A stretch of DNA of 64,000 bases from Herbidospora daliensis (lineage in GTDB: Bacteria; Actinomycetota; Actinomycetes; Streptosporangiales; Streptosporangiaceae): the NCBI RefSeq assembly GCF_001570585.1, contig NZ_BBXF01000002.1, forward strand, positions 1,314,077 to 1,378,076, given 5' to 3'. Numbering within the stretch: the first letter of the stretch is position 1; every line of letters begins with the position of its first letter. Positions 38,995-47,444 of the stretch are shown here, piece after piece. The notes under the pieces were generated by a model, which searched no databases, was not told the origin of the DNA, and worked only from the letters and a program-made list of their open reading frames with translations. The position numbers and the translations under genes were made by a program.

Positions 38995-39711
38995 ATGTTT
39001 CTCGGACGTACTTTCGCCGTTTCCCTGGCAGCGATGACCACGCTGCTCATGGGGATGGTGAGCACCTCCCACGCGCGAAGCGACGGCGTCAACGCCTACG
39101 GCGCGTCGATCAGCCTGCCGCTGGGCATCGGCTTCGGCCCCGCGCCGGTCGCCGACCTCGGCAACCCGACCGCGACGCTGGCCTCGATCACCGTCGGGAC
39201 CGTGTCGACCGGCGCGGTCAGCGCCGAGGTCGAGCAGAACACCACCGTCGGCACCGAGGCGGCGCGCGCGTCGGTCGACGGCCTGAGCGCGACCCTGCTC
39301 GGCATCGGCTTCAGCGCGGGCACCATCCAGTCGGAGTGCACCGCGACCACCGGCCTGCCCACGACCGGTTCGACGCTGCTGGCCAACGCCCAGGTCCTCG
39401 GCACCACGCTGACGAACAACCCGGCCCCGAACACCACGCTCCTGTTCCCGCCGCTGCTGCCGCTCATCGAGGTCCGCCTCAACGAGCAGATCAGCAACCC
39501 CGACGGGAGCCTGACCGTGCACGGCATGCGCGTGCGCGCGCTGGCGGGGGTCGGCGACGTCATCCTGAGCTCGTCGACCTGCGGCCCGGCCACCCTCGAC
39601 CCGCCGAACCCGGTGCCGCTGGCCTCGGGCGCCGGCCTCTACCTGGCCCTCGGCCTCGCCGCCGCCGGCGGCGGCACGCTGCTGATGCGCCGCCGCCGTC
39701 AGTTCGGCTGA
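38995..39711 (+). CDS. Secreted choice-of-anchor P family protein, probable exosortase substrate
   Basis: 238 residues. Signal peptide with cleavage near TSHA-RS (about residue 27). The mature part is Thr/Ser/Ala-rich beta-type sequence with two Cys (SECTATTG and SSTCGPAT) that may pair. The end is a three-part sorting signal: PVPLASG (206-212), membrane helix (about 213-230) and RRRR (232-235). This matches the choice-of-anchor P family of actinobacteria. Position beside the exosortase supports cleavage at the PVPLASG motif. Confidence 0.85.
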   Translation: MFLGRTFAVSLAAMTTLLMGMVSTSHARSDGVNAYGASISLPLGIGFGPAPVADLGNPTATLASITVGTVSTGAVSAEVEQNTTVGTEAARASVDGLSATLLGIGFSAGTIQSECTATTGLPTTGSTLLANAQVLGTTLTNNPAPNTTLLFPPLLPLIEVRLNEQISNPDGSLTVHGMRVRALAGVGDVILSSSTCGPATLDPPNPVPLASGAGLYLALGLAAAGGGTLLMRRRRQFG

Positions 39712-39718
39712 TCGAACG

Positions 39719-39749
39719 GAAGGGGCGCCCTGACCGGGCGCCCCTTTTT
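39719..39749. terminator. Bidirectional terminator
   Basis: AGGGGCGCCC and its perfect complement around loop TGACC, followed by TTTTTC on the plus strand and led by AAGG on the other; it separates the anchor P gene from the convergent glycosyltransferase gene. Confidence 0.9.
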
Positions 39750-41065
39750 CATTTCCGCACGTAGAGGGCGAACCAGGAGTAGCCGAAGTCCTTGAAGTAG
39801 CGGGCCCGGTAGTGCTTCTGCAGGTCGAGGTAGGCCGGGTCGGTCTCGACGAAGGCGCTGTTCTGGTGCTTGCGCCCGCCGGACACCACCCAGACCCGCT
39901 CGTCGTCGCCGGTCGGCGGGCTCAGTCTCCGGTACGGCTCCGCGTACACCCCCGCGAACCACTCATACGTGGGATCCACGTACAGCACCCGGTCGCCCGG
40001 CTTCACCCGTTCGAGCAGGGCGGCGGCCATCGACCGCAGGTCGTCGGGCCGGTGGTCGGGCGCCCTGAGCCATAGGTGCTTGGGCACCGTCAGCGCCACC
40101 AGCAGCGCCAGCGCGATCCAGGTCAGCGGCCTCGGCCGCAGCCGGTCGAGCCCGGCCCCCGCCAGCAGCGCCAGCCCGGGAAGCGCGAACAGCACGTAGC
40201 GGGGGCTGTAGATCGGATAGACCAGCGAGACCAGCATCGACAGCGGGATCAGCAGCGCCCACGCGCCGGCGACCCGGCCCAGCGCGCCGCGCGCCCCGAA
40301 CGCGGCCAGCCCCAGCAGCGGCACGATCGCCCACCTGCTGCCCATCACCTCCTGGGCCAGCGTCGGCAGCGCCGCCCACGTAGGCGGATTCAGCCACCCG
40401 AGCTGCACGCCCCGCTGCCCCGCCGCCAGCACCGCCAGCGGCGCCAATCCCGCGGCCGCGATCAGCATCGCCTGGACGAACCGCCGCCGGTCGGGCGCGA
40501 CGAACACGTGCGCCACCACCAGCAGCAGCCCGTAGACGTGCGACCACCCCAGCAGCACGATCACGACCGCGTAGAGCACGTGGTGCCGCCGGGTCACCAG
40601 CAACCAGGTCGCCAGCACCGCCAGCGCGGTCACGATGGCGTACGACCGGACCTCCTGCGCGTAGCGGCTCACCATCGGCAGCGCCGCGAAGACCAGCCCG
40701 GCCAGCAGGCCGACCCGGGCCGTGGCGAGGTGGCGGCCGATCGCGGCGATCCCGTAGGCCGCGGCGGCCATGGCCAGCACCGAGGGCAGCCGGAGGGCGA
40801 GCTCCGACGTGGAGAGCCACGCCACCGGCCGCAGCAGCAGGTAGTAGAGGGCGTGCACGCGGTCCATGTGGCCGAGCAGGTCCCACAGTTCGCCGATCGG
40901 GCGGGAGGCGGCCAGCGCGGAGACCGACTCGTCGCGCCAGAACGACGGCACCCAGACGTTCCACAGTCCGGCGAGCAGGGCGACGACGCCGGCCGTCGCC
41001 TCGGCGCGCCGCCTGGTCAGCGGCGTGACCGGCGTGTCGGTCAGGGCCATCGTCATGGCGCCCAT
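39749..41065 (-). CDS. GT-C membrane mannosyltransferase-like protein (GT39/PMT-like)
   Basis: 438 residues with about eleven membrane helices. The first outside loop has SFWRDESVSALAA, the Asp-Glu active-site pattern of GT-C enzymes that use polyprenyl-phosphate sugars, then MDRVHALYYLLL and RLPSVLA, typical of ArnT/PMT-like families. The C-terminus is a soluble tail. Acts outside the membrane, transferring a sugar to protein or glycan. Right flank of the exosortase locus; divergent from the methyltransferase. Confidence 0.8.
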   Translation of the reverse strand: MGAMTMALTDTPVTPLTRRRAEATAGVVALLAGLWNVWVPSFWRDESVSALAASRPIGELWDLLGHMDRVHALYYLLLRPVAWLSTSELALRLPSVLAMAAAAYGIAAIGRHLATARVGLLAGLVFAALPMVSRYAQEVRSYAIVTALAVLATWLLVTRRHHVLYAVVIVLLGWSHVYGLLLVVAHVFVAPDRRRFVQAMLIAAAGLAPLAVLAAGQRGVQLGWLNPPTWAALPTLAQEVMGSRWAIVPLLGLAAFGARGALGRVAGAWALLIPLSMLVSLVYPIYSPRYVLFALPGLALLAGAGLDRLRPRPLTWIALALLVALTVPKHLWLRAPDHRPDDLRSMAAALLERVKPGDRVLYVDPTYEWFAGVYAEPYRRLSPPTGDDERVWVVSGGRKHQNSAFVETDPAYLDLQKHYRARYFKDFGYSWFALYVRK

Positions 41066-41090
41066 TCATACCACTTGACCGGAAATCACT

Positions 41091-41120
41091 ATGAACGTAC
41101 GTTCATGAACATGCGTTCAT
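41091..41120. promoter_or_regulatory. Two overlapping TetR-type operators across the start codon
   Basis: ATGAACGTACGTTCAT (41091-41106) is a perfect 16-bp palindrome. A second copy, ATGAACATGCGTTCAT (41105-41120), is palindromic except at its centre. They overlap by 2 bp, and the methyltransferase ATG at 41105 lies in the overlap. Confidence 0.75.
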
Positions 41121-41890
41121 CTATCGCGAACACCCACCAGGCCGAGGCGTGGAACGGCTACGAGGGCGCGCACTGGGCCGCCCACCCCGACCGCTACAAC
41201 GCCGTCAACGACGCCTTCAACCCGTTCCTGCTCGACGCCGTCAGGCCCGGCGACCGGGTGCTCGACATCGGGTGCGGCACCGGGCGGACCACCCGGCTGG
41301 CCGCCCGCACGGCCGCCTCCGCCCTGGGCGTCGACCTGTCGGGCCCGATGCTCGCCACCGCCCGCGAGCTCACGGAGGAGGGCGACGTCGCCTTCGTCCA
41401 GGGCGACGCCCAGGTCCACCCGTTCCCCGATTCGTCGTTCGACCTGGCCCTCAGTAGATTCGGGATCATGTTCTTCGGCGATCCCGTCGCCGCCTTCGCC
41501 AACATCGGCCGGGCGCTCGCGCCGGGCGGGCGGCTCACGTTCCTGTCGATGCGCGGCTACGGCGACCTGGCCCAGGTCGTCGCGGCCCTCGGCCTCCCCG
41601 TTCCGCAAGGGCACACCGGGCCGCTGTCCCTGGGCGACCCCGAGACGGCCGCGCGGGTGCTCACCGAGGCGGGGTTCACCGGCGTCGTCAGCCGGCCGGT
41701 CGACGCGCCGCAGAACTGGGGCGCCGACGCCGTAGACGCGGCCGCGTTCCTGGGGGACTGGGGGCCGATCCGGCACCAGGCCGGAGAGGGCGCCGCCGAG
41801 AGACTGCTCCCGGCGCTGCGCCCCTTCGAGACCCCCGAGGGCGTGCTGCTCAACGGCGAGGCGCTGCTGGTCGGGGCGGTGCGGCCGTGA
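41105..41890 (+). CDS. SAM-dependent methyltransferase (class I)
   Basis: 261 residues from ATG 41105 (or 41111). SAM site VLDIGCGTGRTTRLAA, VDLSGPML, FVQGDAQVHPFPDSSFDLAL, and RALAPGGRL are standard UbiE/Methyltransf_11 motifs. There is no Shine-Dalgarno; the start sits inside operator palindromes, so the mRNA may be leaderless. It overlaps the tetR start, forming a two-gene self-regulated unit. Substrate unknown. Confidence 0.88.
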   Translation: MNMRSSIANTHQAEAWNGYEGAHWAAHPDRYNAVNDAFNPFLLDAVRPGDRVLDIGCGTGRTTRLAARTAASALGVDLSGPMLATARELTEEGDVAFVQGDAQVHPFPDSSFDLALSRFGIMFFGDPVAAFANIGRALAPGGRLTFLSMRGYGDLAQVVAALGLPVPQGHTGPLSLGDPETAARVLTEAGFTGVVSRPVDAPQNWGADAVDAAAFLGDWGPIRHQAGEGAAERLLPALRPFETPEGVLLNGEALLVGAVRP

Positions 41891-42483
41891 TGGCGCCGCG
41901 CCGGGCACGGGCCGTCGACGCCGGGGTCGGGTTGCGCGATCACCTGATCGACGCCGCCGCCCGGCTCATCGCCCGGCGCGGCGCCGGCGGCCTGACCGTA
42001 CGCGAGATCGCCCGGGAGGCCGAGGTCGCCACCGGGGTGCTCTACAACCACTTCGCCGACAAGGAGGAGCTGCTCGCCCTCGGCCTGCACGGCCACGTCA
42101 AGGAGGCCGAACGGAACCTGCCGCCGCTGCCCGCCGAGGGCGAGGAGGTGGGGCGGGCGCTGCTGGCGTACACGAGAAGGGCTCTTGACCTGCACCTGGT
42201 GATCGTGCCGGCGTTCGCGAACGTGCCGCCCGAGGTGCTCGAACGGTTCACCGGGCTCGGCAACCCCGCGGCCGGCGGGCTGGGGCTGCGCGACCAGCTC
42301 GCCGCCTATCTGCGGCGGCGGCAGGAGGCGGGCGACCTCGCGGCGGACGCGCCGGTCGGAGCCGCCGCGACCATGATCATCGGGGCCTGTCACGAGGTCA
42401 CCCTGCGCGCGCCGGCGGTCGTGCCCGAGGGGTTCGCGGAGGATCTGGTCACCATCGTCCTCGATGGGATCCGGGTGCGGTAA
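41890..42483 (+). CDS. TetR family regulator, autoregulatory
   Basis: 197 residues from ATG 41890 overlapping the methyltransferase stop (GTG 41887 also possible). HTH: DAAARLIARRGAGGLTVREI, then ATGVLYNHFADKEELL. Ligand domain is generic. It most likely binds the tandem ATGAAC palindromes at 41091-41120 and represses the methyltransferase-tetR unit and perhaps the divergent GT-C gene. Confidence 0.9.
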   Translation: MAPRRARAVDAGVGLRDHLIDAAARLIARRGAGGLTVREIAREAEVATGVLYNHFADKEELLALGLHGHVKEAERNLPPLPAEGEEVGRALLAYTRRALDLHLVIVPAFANVPPEVLERFTGLGNPAAGGLGLRDQLAAYLRRRQEAGDLAADAPVGAAATMIIGACHEVTLRAPAVVPEGFAEDLVTIVLDGIRVR

Positions 42484-42533
42484 CGAAGCCCGCGATACAG
42501 TCGTGTAATGGTGCGAAGCTCGTTGAGGTGCCC

Positions 42534-43307
42534 GTGAACCTGCCCGGGGCCTGGCCGATCACCGACGACGTCGGGTCGATGCGTGACCGCATCGACGCGT
42601 TCGCCTCGGGTGCCGGGCTCGCCGGAGCCCGCCTCCATGACCTCGTGTTCGCCGCCAACGAGGCGGTGGTCAACGTGCTGGAGCACGGCGACGGGCACGG
42701 CACCGTCCGGATCTGGCTCGAAGAAGGCCAGGTCGTCGTGGAGGTGACCGACCTCGCGGGCCGGCTCACCCCCGCCCACCTCAGCCCTGCCCGGCCCTCG
42801 CTCGACGGCCGCCGCGGCTTCGGCCTGTGGCTCATGAGCGAGGTCTGCGACCAGCTGACGATCGAGCAGGGCGACGGCGGCTCCCGGGTGGAGATGCGCA
42901 TGAACGTCAACGACGACGACTCGATCAAACCCCGCGGCGGCGTGCAGCAGCGCCTCGGCGTGGCCGTGACCCACCGGGCGGCCGGGCCGCTGGTGACCGT
43001 CTCGGGCGACCTCGACGTGATCACCTCGCCCCAGCTGCACGCGGTGGTCAACGACCTGCTCACCTCCGGCCGCACCCACATCGCGGCAGACCTGTCCGGG
43101 GTCGGGTTCTGCGACTCCAGCGGGCTGCGGGTACTCCTCGTCTCGACGGTCGCGGCCCGCGAACTGGGCGGGCTGATGGTGCTGGCCGGCGTGACCGGCC
43201 CCCTGGAGCGGCTGCTCAAACTGACCGGGAGCCTCAACGTGCTGGCCGTCCGCGACAACGCTGAGGAGGCGTTGAACCTCCTCTCCGAGCACCGGGCCGG
43301 CTCATGA
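42534..43307 (+). CDS. Fusion of anti-sigma-type ATPase and STAS antagonist
   Basis: 257 residues from GTG 42534 with GAGGTG upstream (GTG 42528 is possible). Residues 1-125: HATPase_c with AANEAVVNVLEHGDG (N box) and VTDLAG, GRRGFGLWLMSEVCDQL. Residues 140-250: STAS domain with a complete phospho-site FCDSSGLRVLL. Kinase and its usual substrate are thus in one chain, a compact partner-switching unit. Coupled by ATGA to the SpoIIE phosphatase gene. Confidence 0.88.
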   Translation: MNLPGAWPITDDVGSMRDRIDAFASGAGLAGARLHDLVFAANEAVVNVLEHGDGHGTVRIWLEEGQVVVEVTDLAGRLTPAHLSPARPSLDGRRGFGLWLMSEVCDQLTIEQGDGGSRVEMRMNVNDDDSIKPRGGVQQRLGVAVTHRAAGPLVTVSGDLDVITSPQLHAVVNDLLTSGRTHIAADLSGVGFCDSSGLRVLLVSTVAARELGGLMVLAGVTGPLERLLKLTGSLNVLAVRDNAEEALNLLSEHRAGS

Positions 43308-44569
43308 CCCACGAACTCGACGACCTGATCGGGCGGTTGCAGGAGGAGACGCGCCTCGTCGAGACCCTCCACGAGGTGGGCCGCGCGCTGGCCGCCGACC
43401 TCGACCTGCCCCGGATCGTGCGCACCGCCTGCGACGCCGCGACCTCGCTGACCGGGGCCGCCTTCGGCTCGTTCTTCTACAACGTCTACGACATGAACGG
43501 CGAGAGCTACTTCCTGTACGTGCTCTCCGGCGTCCCCCGCAGCGCGTTCGAGGGTTTCCCGATGCCGCGCAACACCAAGGTCTTCGACCCCACGTTCCAG
43601 GGCGAGGGCGTCATCCGCATGCACGACGTGCGCGCCGACCCCCGCTACGGGCAGAACCCGCCCTACAACGGCATGCCCAAGGGCCACCTCGACGTGCGCA
43701 GCTACCTCGCGGTGCCGGTGATCTCACCGTCGGGCGAGGTGCTCGGCGGGTTCTTCTTCGGCCACCCCGAGGTGGGCATGTTCACCGCCCGCCACGAGCA
43801 GCTCGCCTCCGGCGTGGCCGCGCAGGCCGCCGTCGCCATGGACAACGCCCGCCTCTACCAGAGGCACCGCGACGCCGCCGTGGAGCTCCAGCGCAGCCTG
43901 CTCTCCCCGTTGCCGCAGGTCGACGGCGTGCGGCACGCCTGGCGCTACTACCCGGCGCGCGGCATCGACGTCGGCGGCGACTGGGTCGACCTGATCCCGA
44001 TCGACGAGGGCCGGGTCGCGCTCGTGGTCGGCGACGTCATGGGCAAGGGCATCCAGGCCGCCGCCGTGATGGGCCAGATGCGCACGGCCGTGCGCGCCCT
44101 GGCGGTCAGCCACATGTCGCCCGGCGAGATCCTGCGCCAGTCGGCCGTGGTGCTGCGGGCCGCCGACCGGGCCCGCCTGGTGACCTGCTGCCTGGCCGTC
44201 TACGACGCCCACGCCGAGACCCTGACCTGGGCCAACGCGGGCCAGTTGCCGATGCTGCTCGACGTGCCCGGCGGGCCCTACCGGTTCCTCGACGACGGCG
44301 CCGGGCCGCCGCTGGGCGTGGTCGACTACAACTACGTCGAGCACAAGGTGCACTTCCCGGCGGGCACCCGGCTGCTCCTCTACACCGACGGCCTGGTCGA
44401 GCGGCGCGACCGGGCGATCGACGCCGGCATGGGCGTGCTCAAGGCGCTCTGGCAGGGCACCCGCGACCTCGGCGACCTCGACGCGGTCGCCGACCGGCTC
44501 GTCGAGGAGCTGGTCGACGTCCGCGCCCACGAAGACGACATCGCCCTGCTGGTCGTCACGACCAGTTGA
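43304..44569 (+). CDS. GAF-domain SpoIIE/RsbU-type PP2C phosphatase
   Basis: 421 residues. N-terminal GAF domain about 20-190 (TLHEVGRALAADLDLPRIVR at its start), then an RsbU-type phosphatase with GGDWVDLIPID, VGDVMGKGIQAA, LTWANAGQLP, LLLYTDGLVERRD and HEDDIALLVV, the Asp metal ligands all present. It would dephosphorylate a STAS antagonist, here the upstream fusion, in response to a GAF-bound signal. Confidence 0.9.
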   Translation: MTHELDDLIGRLQEETRLVETLHEVGRALAADLDLPRIVRTACDAATSLTGAAFGSFFYNVYDMNGESYFLYVLSGVPRSAFEGFPMPRNTKVFDPTFQGEGVIRMHDVRADPRYGQNPPYNGMPKGHLDVRSYLAVPVISPSGEVLGGFFFGHPEVGMFTARHEQLASGVAAQAAVAMDNARLYQRHRDAAVELQRSLLSPLPQVDGVRHAWRYYPARGIDVGGDWVDLIPIDEGRVALVVGDVMGKGIQAAAVMGQMRTAVRALAVSHMSPGEILRQSAVVLRAADRARLVTCCLAVYDAHAETLTWANAGQLPMLLDVPGGPYRFLDDGAGPPLGVVDYNYVEHKVHFPAGTRLLLYTDGLVERRDRAIDAGMGVLKALWQGTRDLGDLDAVADRLVEELVDVRAHEDDIALLVVTTS

Positions 44570-45671
44570 AGGTGGTCGTGAGCTCCAGGGCCTGACCGGT
44601 CCGGGCCGACTCGTGCGCCTTCAGCATGATCTCCAGCGCGTGGCGGGCGACCTCGCCGCCCATGACCGCCTCGGCCGTGCCGTTCACGACGTCGGCGAGG
44701 TGGTCGACGAGCAGCGCCCGGCGCAGCTTGTCGACGCGCTGCTGGGCCGGTTCCAGATGGGCGAGGTCGAGGTCGACCCAGCCGCTCAGCCCGGCGGCGG
44801 CCTCCAGCAGGAACAGGTCGATGCCCCGGCCGCCGTTCACCGGCAGGTTGTTGGGCAGGTTCAGGGTGCCCTTGCGGCCGAAGACCTCCAGGCGGGGGCC
44901 CTTGGCGGCGTTCACGTTGAAGGTGCCGTCGACGACCGCGAAGGTGCCGCCGCCGAAGTCGAGCATGATCAGGGTGTTGTCGTCGGTGGTGACGGTGATC
45001 TCCTTGCCGGCGTACGGGCCCGAGCGCACCACCCGGGTCGGCTCGGTGATGCCGGAGAACGCCGACACCCGCTTGGCCGGGCCGAGCAGGCCGAGCATCT
45101 CGTGGATGCCGTAGACGCCGACGTCGAACAGCGGCCCGGAACCCTCCTGGTAGAACCAGGTCGGGTCGGTCGGCCAGTTCATCATCGAGGCCGGGCCGCC
45201 GTGGCTGGCCCTGACCTTGGCGAACGCGACCTTGCCGATGATCCCCTCGCGGATCAGCCGAGCCGCCTCGATGCGGCTCGGGTAGAGCATGTTGGGCGGC
45301 GAGCAGACGATCGTGAGGCCGCTCGCGGCGGCCAGCTCGATCAGCGCGTCGGCCTCCTCCATCGTGGTGGCCAGCGGCTTCTCGGTCGCCAGGTGCTTGC
45401 CCGCCTCCAGGATCTTCAGCGAGGTCGCCCCGTGGGCCGGGATGGGCGTCAGGTTGAGCACCAGGTCGACGTCCGACTCGTCGAGCATCTCGTCGAGCGT
45501 GGCGTAGGTCTCCCGCGCGCCGAACTTCTTCGCGGCGGCGGCCGTGCGCTCCTCGACCGGGTCGCAGAGCGCGACCAGCTCCACCTTGTCGGCGATGTGG
45601 TGCAGGTTGGGCAGCACCCCGTAGTCGACCGTGGCGATCGCCCCGACCCCGAGGACCCCGAGCTTCAACAT
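44556..45671 (-). CDS. Gfo/Idh/MocA family oxidoreductase
   Basis: 371 residues. Rossmann motif LGVGAIATV, the EKP motif in ATEKPLATT, and FDVGVYGIHEMLGLLG in the substrate half. Oxidises or epimerises sugar carbons with NAD(P). Last gene of the catabolic island, 16 bp after the ABC permease, so it acts on the imported sugar or its first product (inference). Confidence 0.9.
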   Translation of the reverse strand: MLKLGVLGVGAIATVDYGVLPNLHHIADKVELVALCDPVEERTAAAAKKFGARETYATLDEMLDESDVDLVLNLTPIPAHGATSLKILEAGKHLATEKPLATTMEEADALIELAAASGLTIVCSPPNMLYPSRIEAARLIREGIIGKVAFAKVRASHGGPASMMNWPTDPTWFYQEGSGPLFDVGVYGIHEMLGLLGPAKRVSAFSGITEPTRVVRSGPYAGKEITVTTDDNTLIMLDFGGGTFAVVDGTFNVNAAKGPRLEVFGRKGTLNLPNNLPVNGGRGIDLFLLEAAAGLSGWVDLDLAHLEPAQQRVDKLRRALLVDHLADVVNGTAEAVMGGEVARHALEIMLKAHESARTGQALELTTTFNWS

Positions 45672-45687
45672 CAGACAGAACCCTTTC

Positions 45688-46503
45688 TCAACCCTTGACC
45701 GCGCCCGCGACCATGCCCTGCATGAGGCGCTTCTGGACCAGCAGGAAGAACACGACGACCGGGATCGTGAAGATCACGCTGGCCGCCATGACGCCGCCCC
45801 AGTCGGAGTAGTAGCTGGAGAAGAACTGCTGCAGCGCGACCGGGAGCGTCTCCCGCGACGACTGCTGCATGTACGTCGCCGAGAACATCAGCTCGTTCCA
45901 CGACGTGATGAACCCGTAGATCGAACTGGCCGCCAGCCCCGGCCAGACGAGCGGGAACACGACGAGCCGCACGGCCTTCATCCGCGAGGCGCCGTCGACC
46001 ATCGCCGACTCCTCCAGGGAGACCGGGATGTCCATGAAGAAACTGCGCAGCATGTACGTCGCCAGCCCCACCGTCAGCGCCAGGTGCGACAACACGAGCC
46101 CCTGGTAGGTGCCGAGCAGGTCGGTGTTGCGCAGCACCACGAACAGCGGGATGACCAGCACCGTCTGCGGCAGCATCTGGATCGACAGGATCACGATCAG
46201 CAGGTACTTCTTCATGGGGATCTTGAACCGCGCCAGCGCGTAGCCCGCCAGCAGCGCGATCAGCCCGGTGATGACCGTGGTGGCCCCGGCGACCAGCAGC
46301 GAGTTGAGGAACTGGCGCGGGATCGCGCCGGAGAACAACTCGGTGTAGCGCGACAGGATCGGCTCGTGCGGGATGAACTGCGGGCTCACCGTGAAGATCT
46401 CGGTGTCCGGCTTGAGCGAGGTGACGATCATCCAGAAGAACGGGAACAGGCTCGCCACGCAGATGAGCACCATCGCCGGATAGACGATCAGCCTCCGGGT
46501 CAT
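45688..46503 (-). CDS. Carbohydrate ABC transporter permease (CUT1, MalG-like)
   Basis: 271 residues, six helices, and the EAA loop as EESAMVDGASRMKAVRLVVFP for ATPase contact. Overlaps the other permease by ATGA. No ATPase gene is encoded with it, as usual for CUT1 systems that share a MsiK-type ATPase in actinobacteria. Confidence 0.93.
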   Translation of the reverse strand: MTRRLIVYPAMVLICVASLFPFFWMIVTSLKPDTEIFTVSPQFIPHEPILSRYTELFSGAIPRQFLNSLLVAGATTVITGLIALLAGYALARFKIPMKKYLLIVILSIQMLPQTVLVIPLFVVLRNTDLLGTYQGLVLSHLALTVGLATYMLRSFFMDIPVSLEESAMVDGASRMKAVRLVVFPLVWPGLAASSIYGFITSWNELMFSATYMQQSSRETLPVALQQFFSSYYSDWGGVMAASVIFTIPVVVFFLLVQKRLMQGMVAGAVKG

Positions 46504-47444
46504 GTCCCCTCCTTCGACAACTTCACGTAGACGGCGGTGATCCCGGCCAGCAGCACGAACGTGACGACGGCCATCGCCGCCGCGACCCCCTGGTCGAGCA
46601 CGGTGAACGCCTGCAGCCAGGTCAGCAGCGACAGCACCTCGGTGCTGTGGCTCGGCCCGCCGGGCGGGGTGGTCATCACCAGGAAGTGGTCGAACGACTG
46701 GTACGCGAAGATCGTCGACATCACGCCGAGGATCGTCAGCAGCGGCTTCATCATCGGCAGCCGCACCCTGATGAGCTGCTGGTAGAAGCCCGCGCCGTCG
46801 ACCCGGGCCGCCTCCAGCACCTCACCGCGCGTCGCGCGCAGCCCGGCCAGCATCGAGATCGCGATGAACGGCACCGAGTGCCAGACCACGGCGATCGTGA
46901 TGGCGACCAGCGAGGCGAACCCGTCGTTGAACCAGGCGTAGCCCTTGAACGAGTCGAACCCGAGGGAGACCAGCAGCCAGTTGGCGATGCCGTACTGGTC
47001 GTTGAACATCCACTTCCAGATGATGCCGCTGGCCACCCGGGGCATCGCCCAGGGCAGCAGCACGACCACGGTGACGATCCTGGCCGCCCACGACCCGGCG
47101 TCCAGGACCAGCGCGATGGCCAGGCTGATCAGCAGGGTGGTGACCACGCAGACGACCGCGAAGATCGTCGTACGGAGCAGCGCCGCCAGGAAGTAGGGGT
47201 CGCCGAAGATCTCCGTGTAGTTGTCGACGCCGTTGAAGGCCCCGGTCATGAGGTATTCGCCCTCGTGGAAGGAGAGCCAGACGGTCCGCACGATGGGGTA
47301 GCCGACCACTCCCAGGATCACCGCCAGGAGGGGGGCGAGCAGGAGGCTCGGCAGGCCGAACCGGTCCCATCGGGACCGGGTCCGGCTTCCCGCGCGGGCG
47401 GGCGCGGCCGTGGGCCGTGCCCGCCTGCTGGTGGTAGAGGTCAT
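46500..47444 (-). CDS. Carbohydrate ABC transporter permease (CUT1, MalF-like)
   Basis: 314 residues with an Arg-rich N-terminus, six helices and the EAA loop LEAARVDGAGFYQQLIRVRLP. Overlaps the solute-binding protein gene by 4 bp (ATGA) and the second permease the same way, giving a tightly coupled transporter operon. Confidence 0.93.
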   Translation of the reverse strand: MTSTTSRRARPTAAPARAGSRTRSRWDRFGLPSLLLAPLLAVILGVVGYPIVRTVWLSFHEGEYLMTGAFNGVDNYTEIFGDPYFLAALLRTTIFAVVCVVTTLLISLAIALVLDAGSWAARIVTVVVLLPWAMPRVASGIIWKWMFNDQYGIANWLLVSLGFDSFKGYAWFNDGFASLVAITIAVVWHSVPFIAISMLAGLRATRGEVLEAARVDGAGFYQQLIRVRLPMMKPLLTILGVMSTIFAYQSFDHFLVMTTPPGGPSHSTEVLSLLTWLQAFTVLDQGVAAAMAVVTFVLLAGITAVYVKLSKEGT

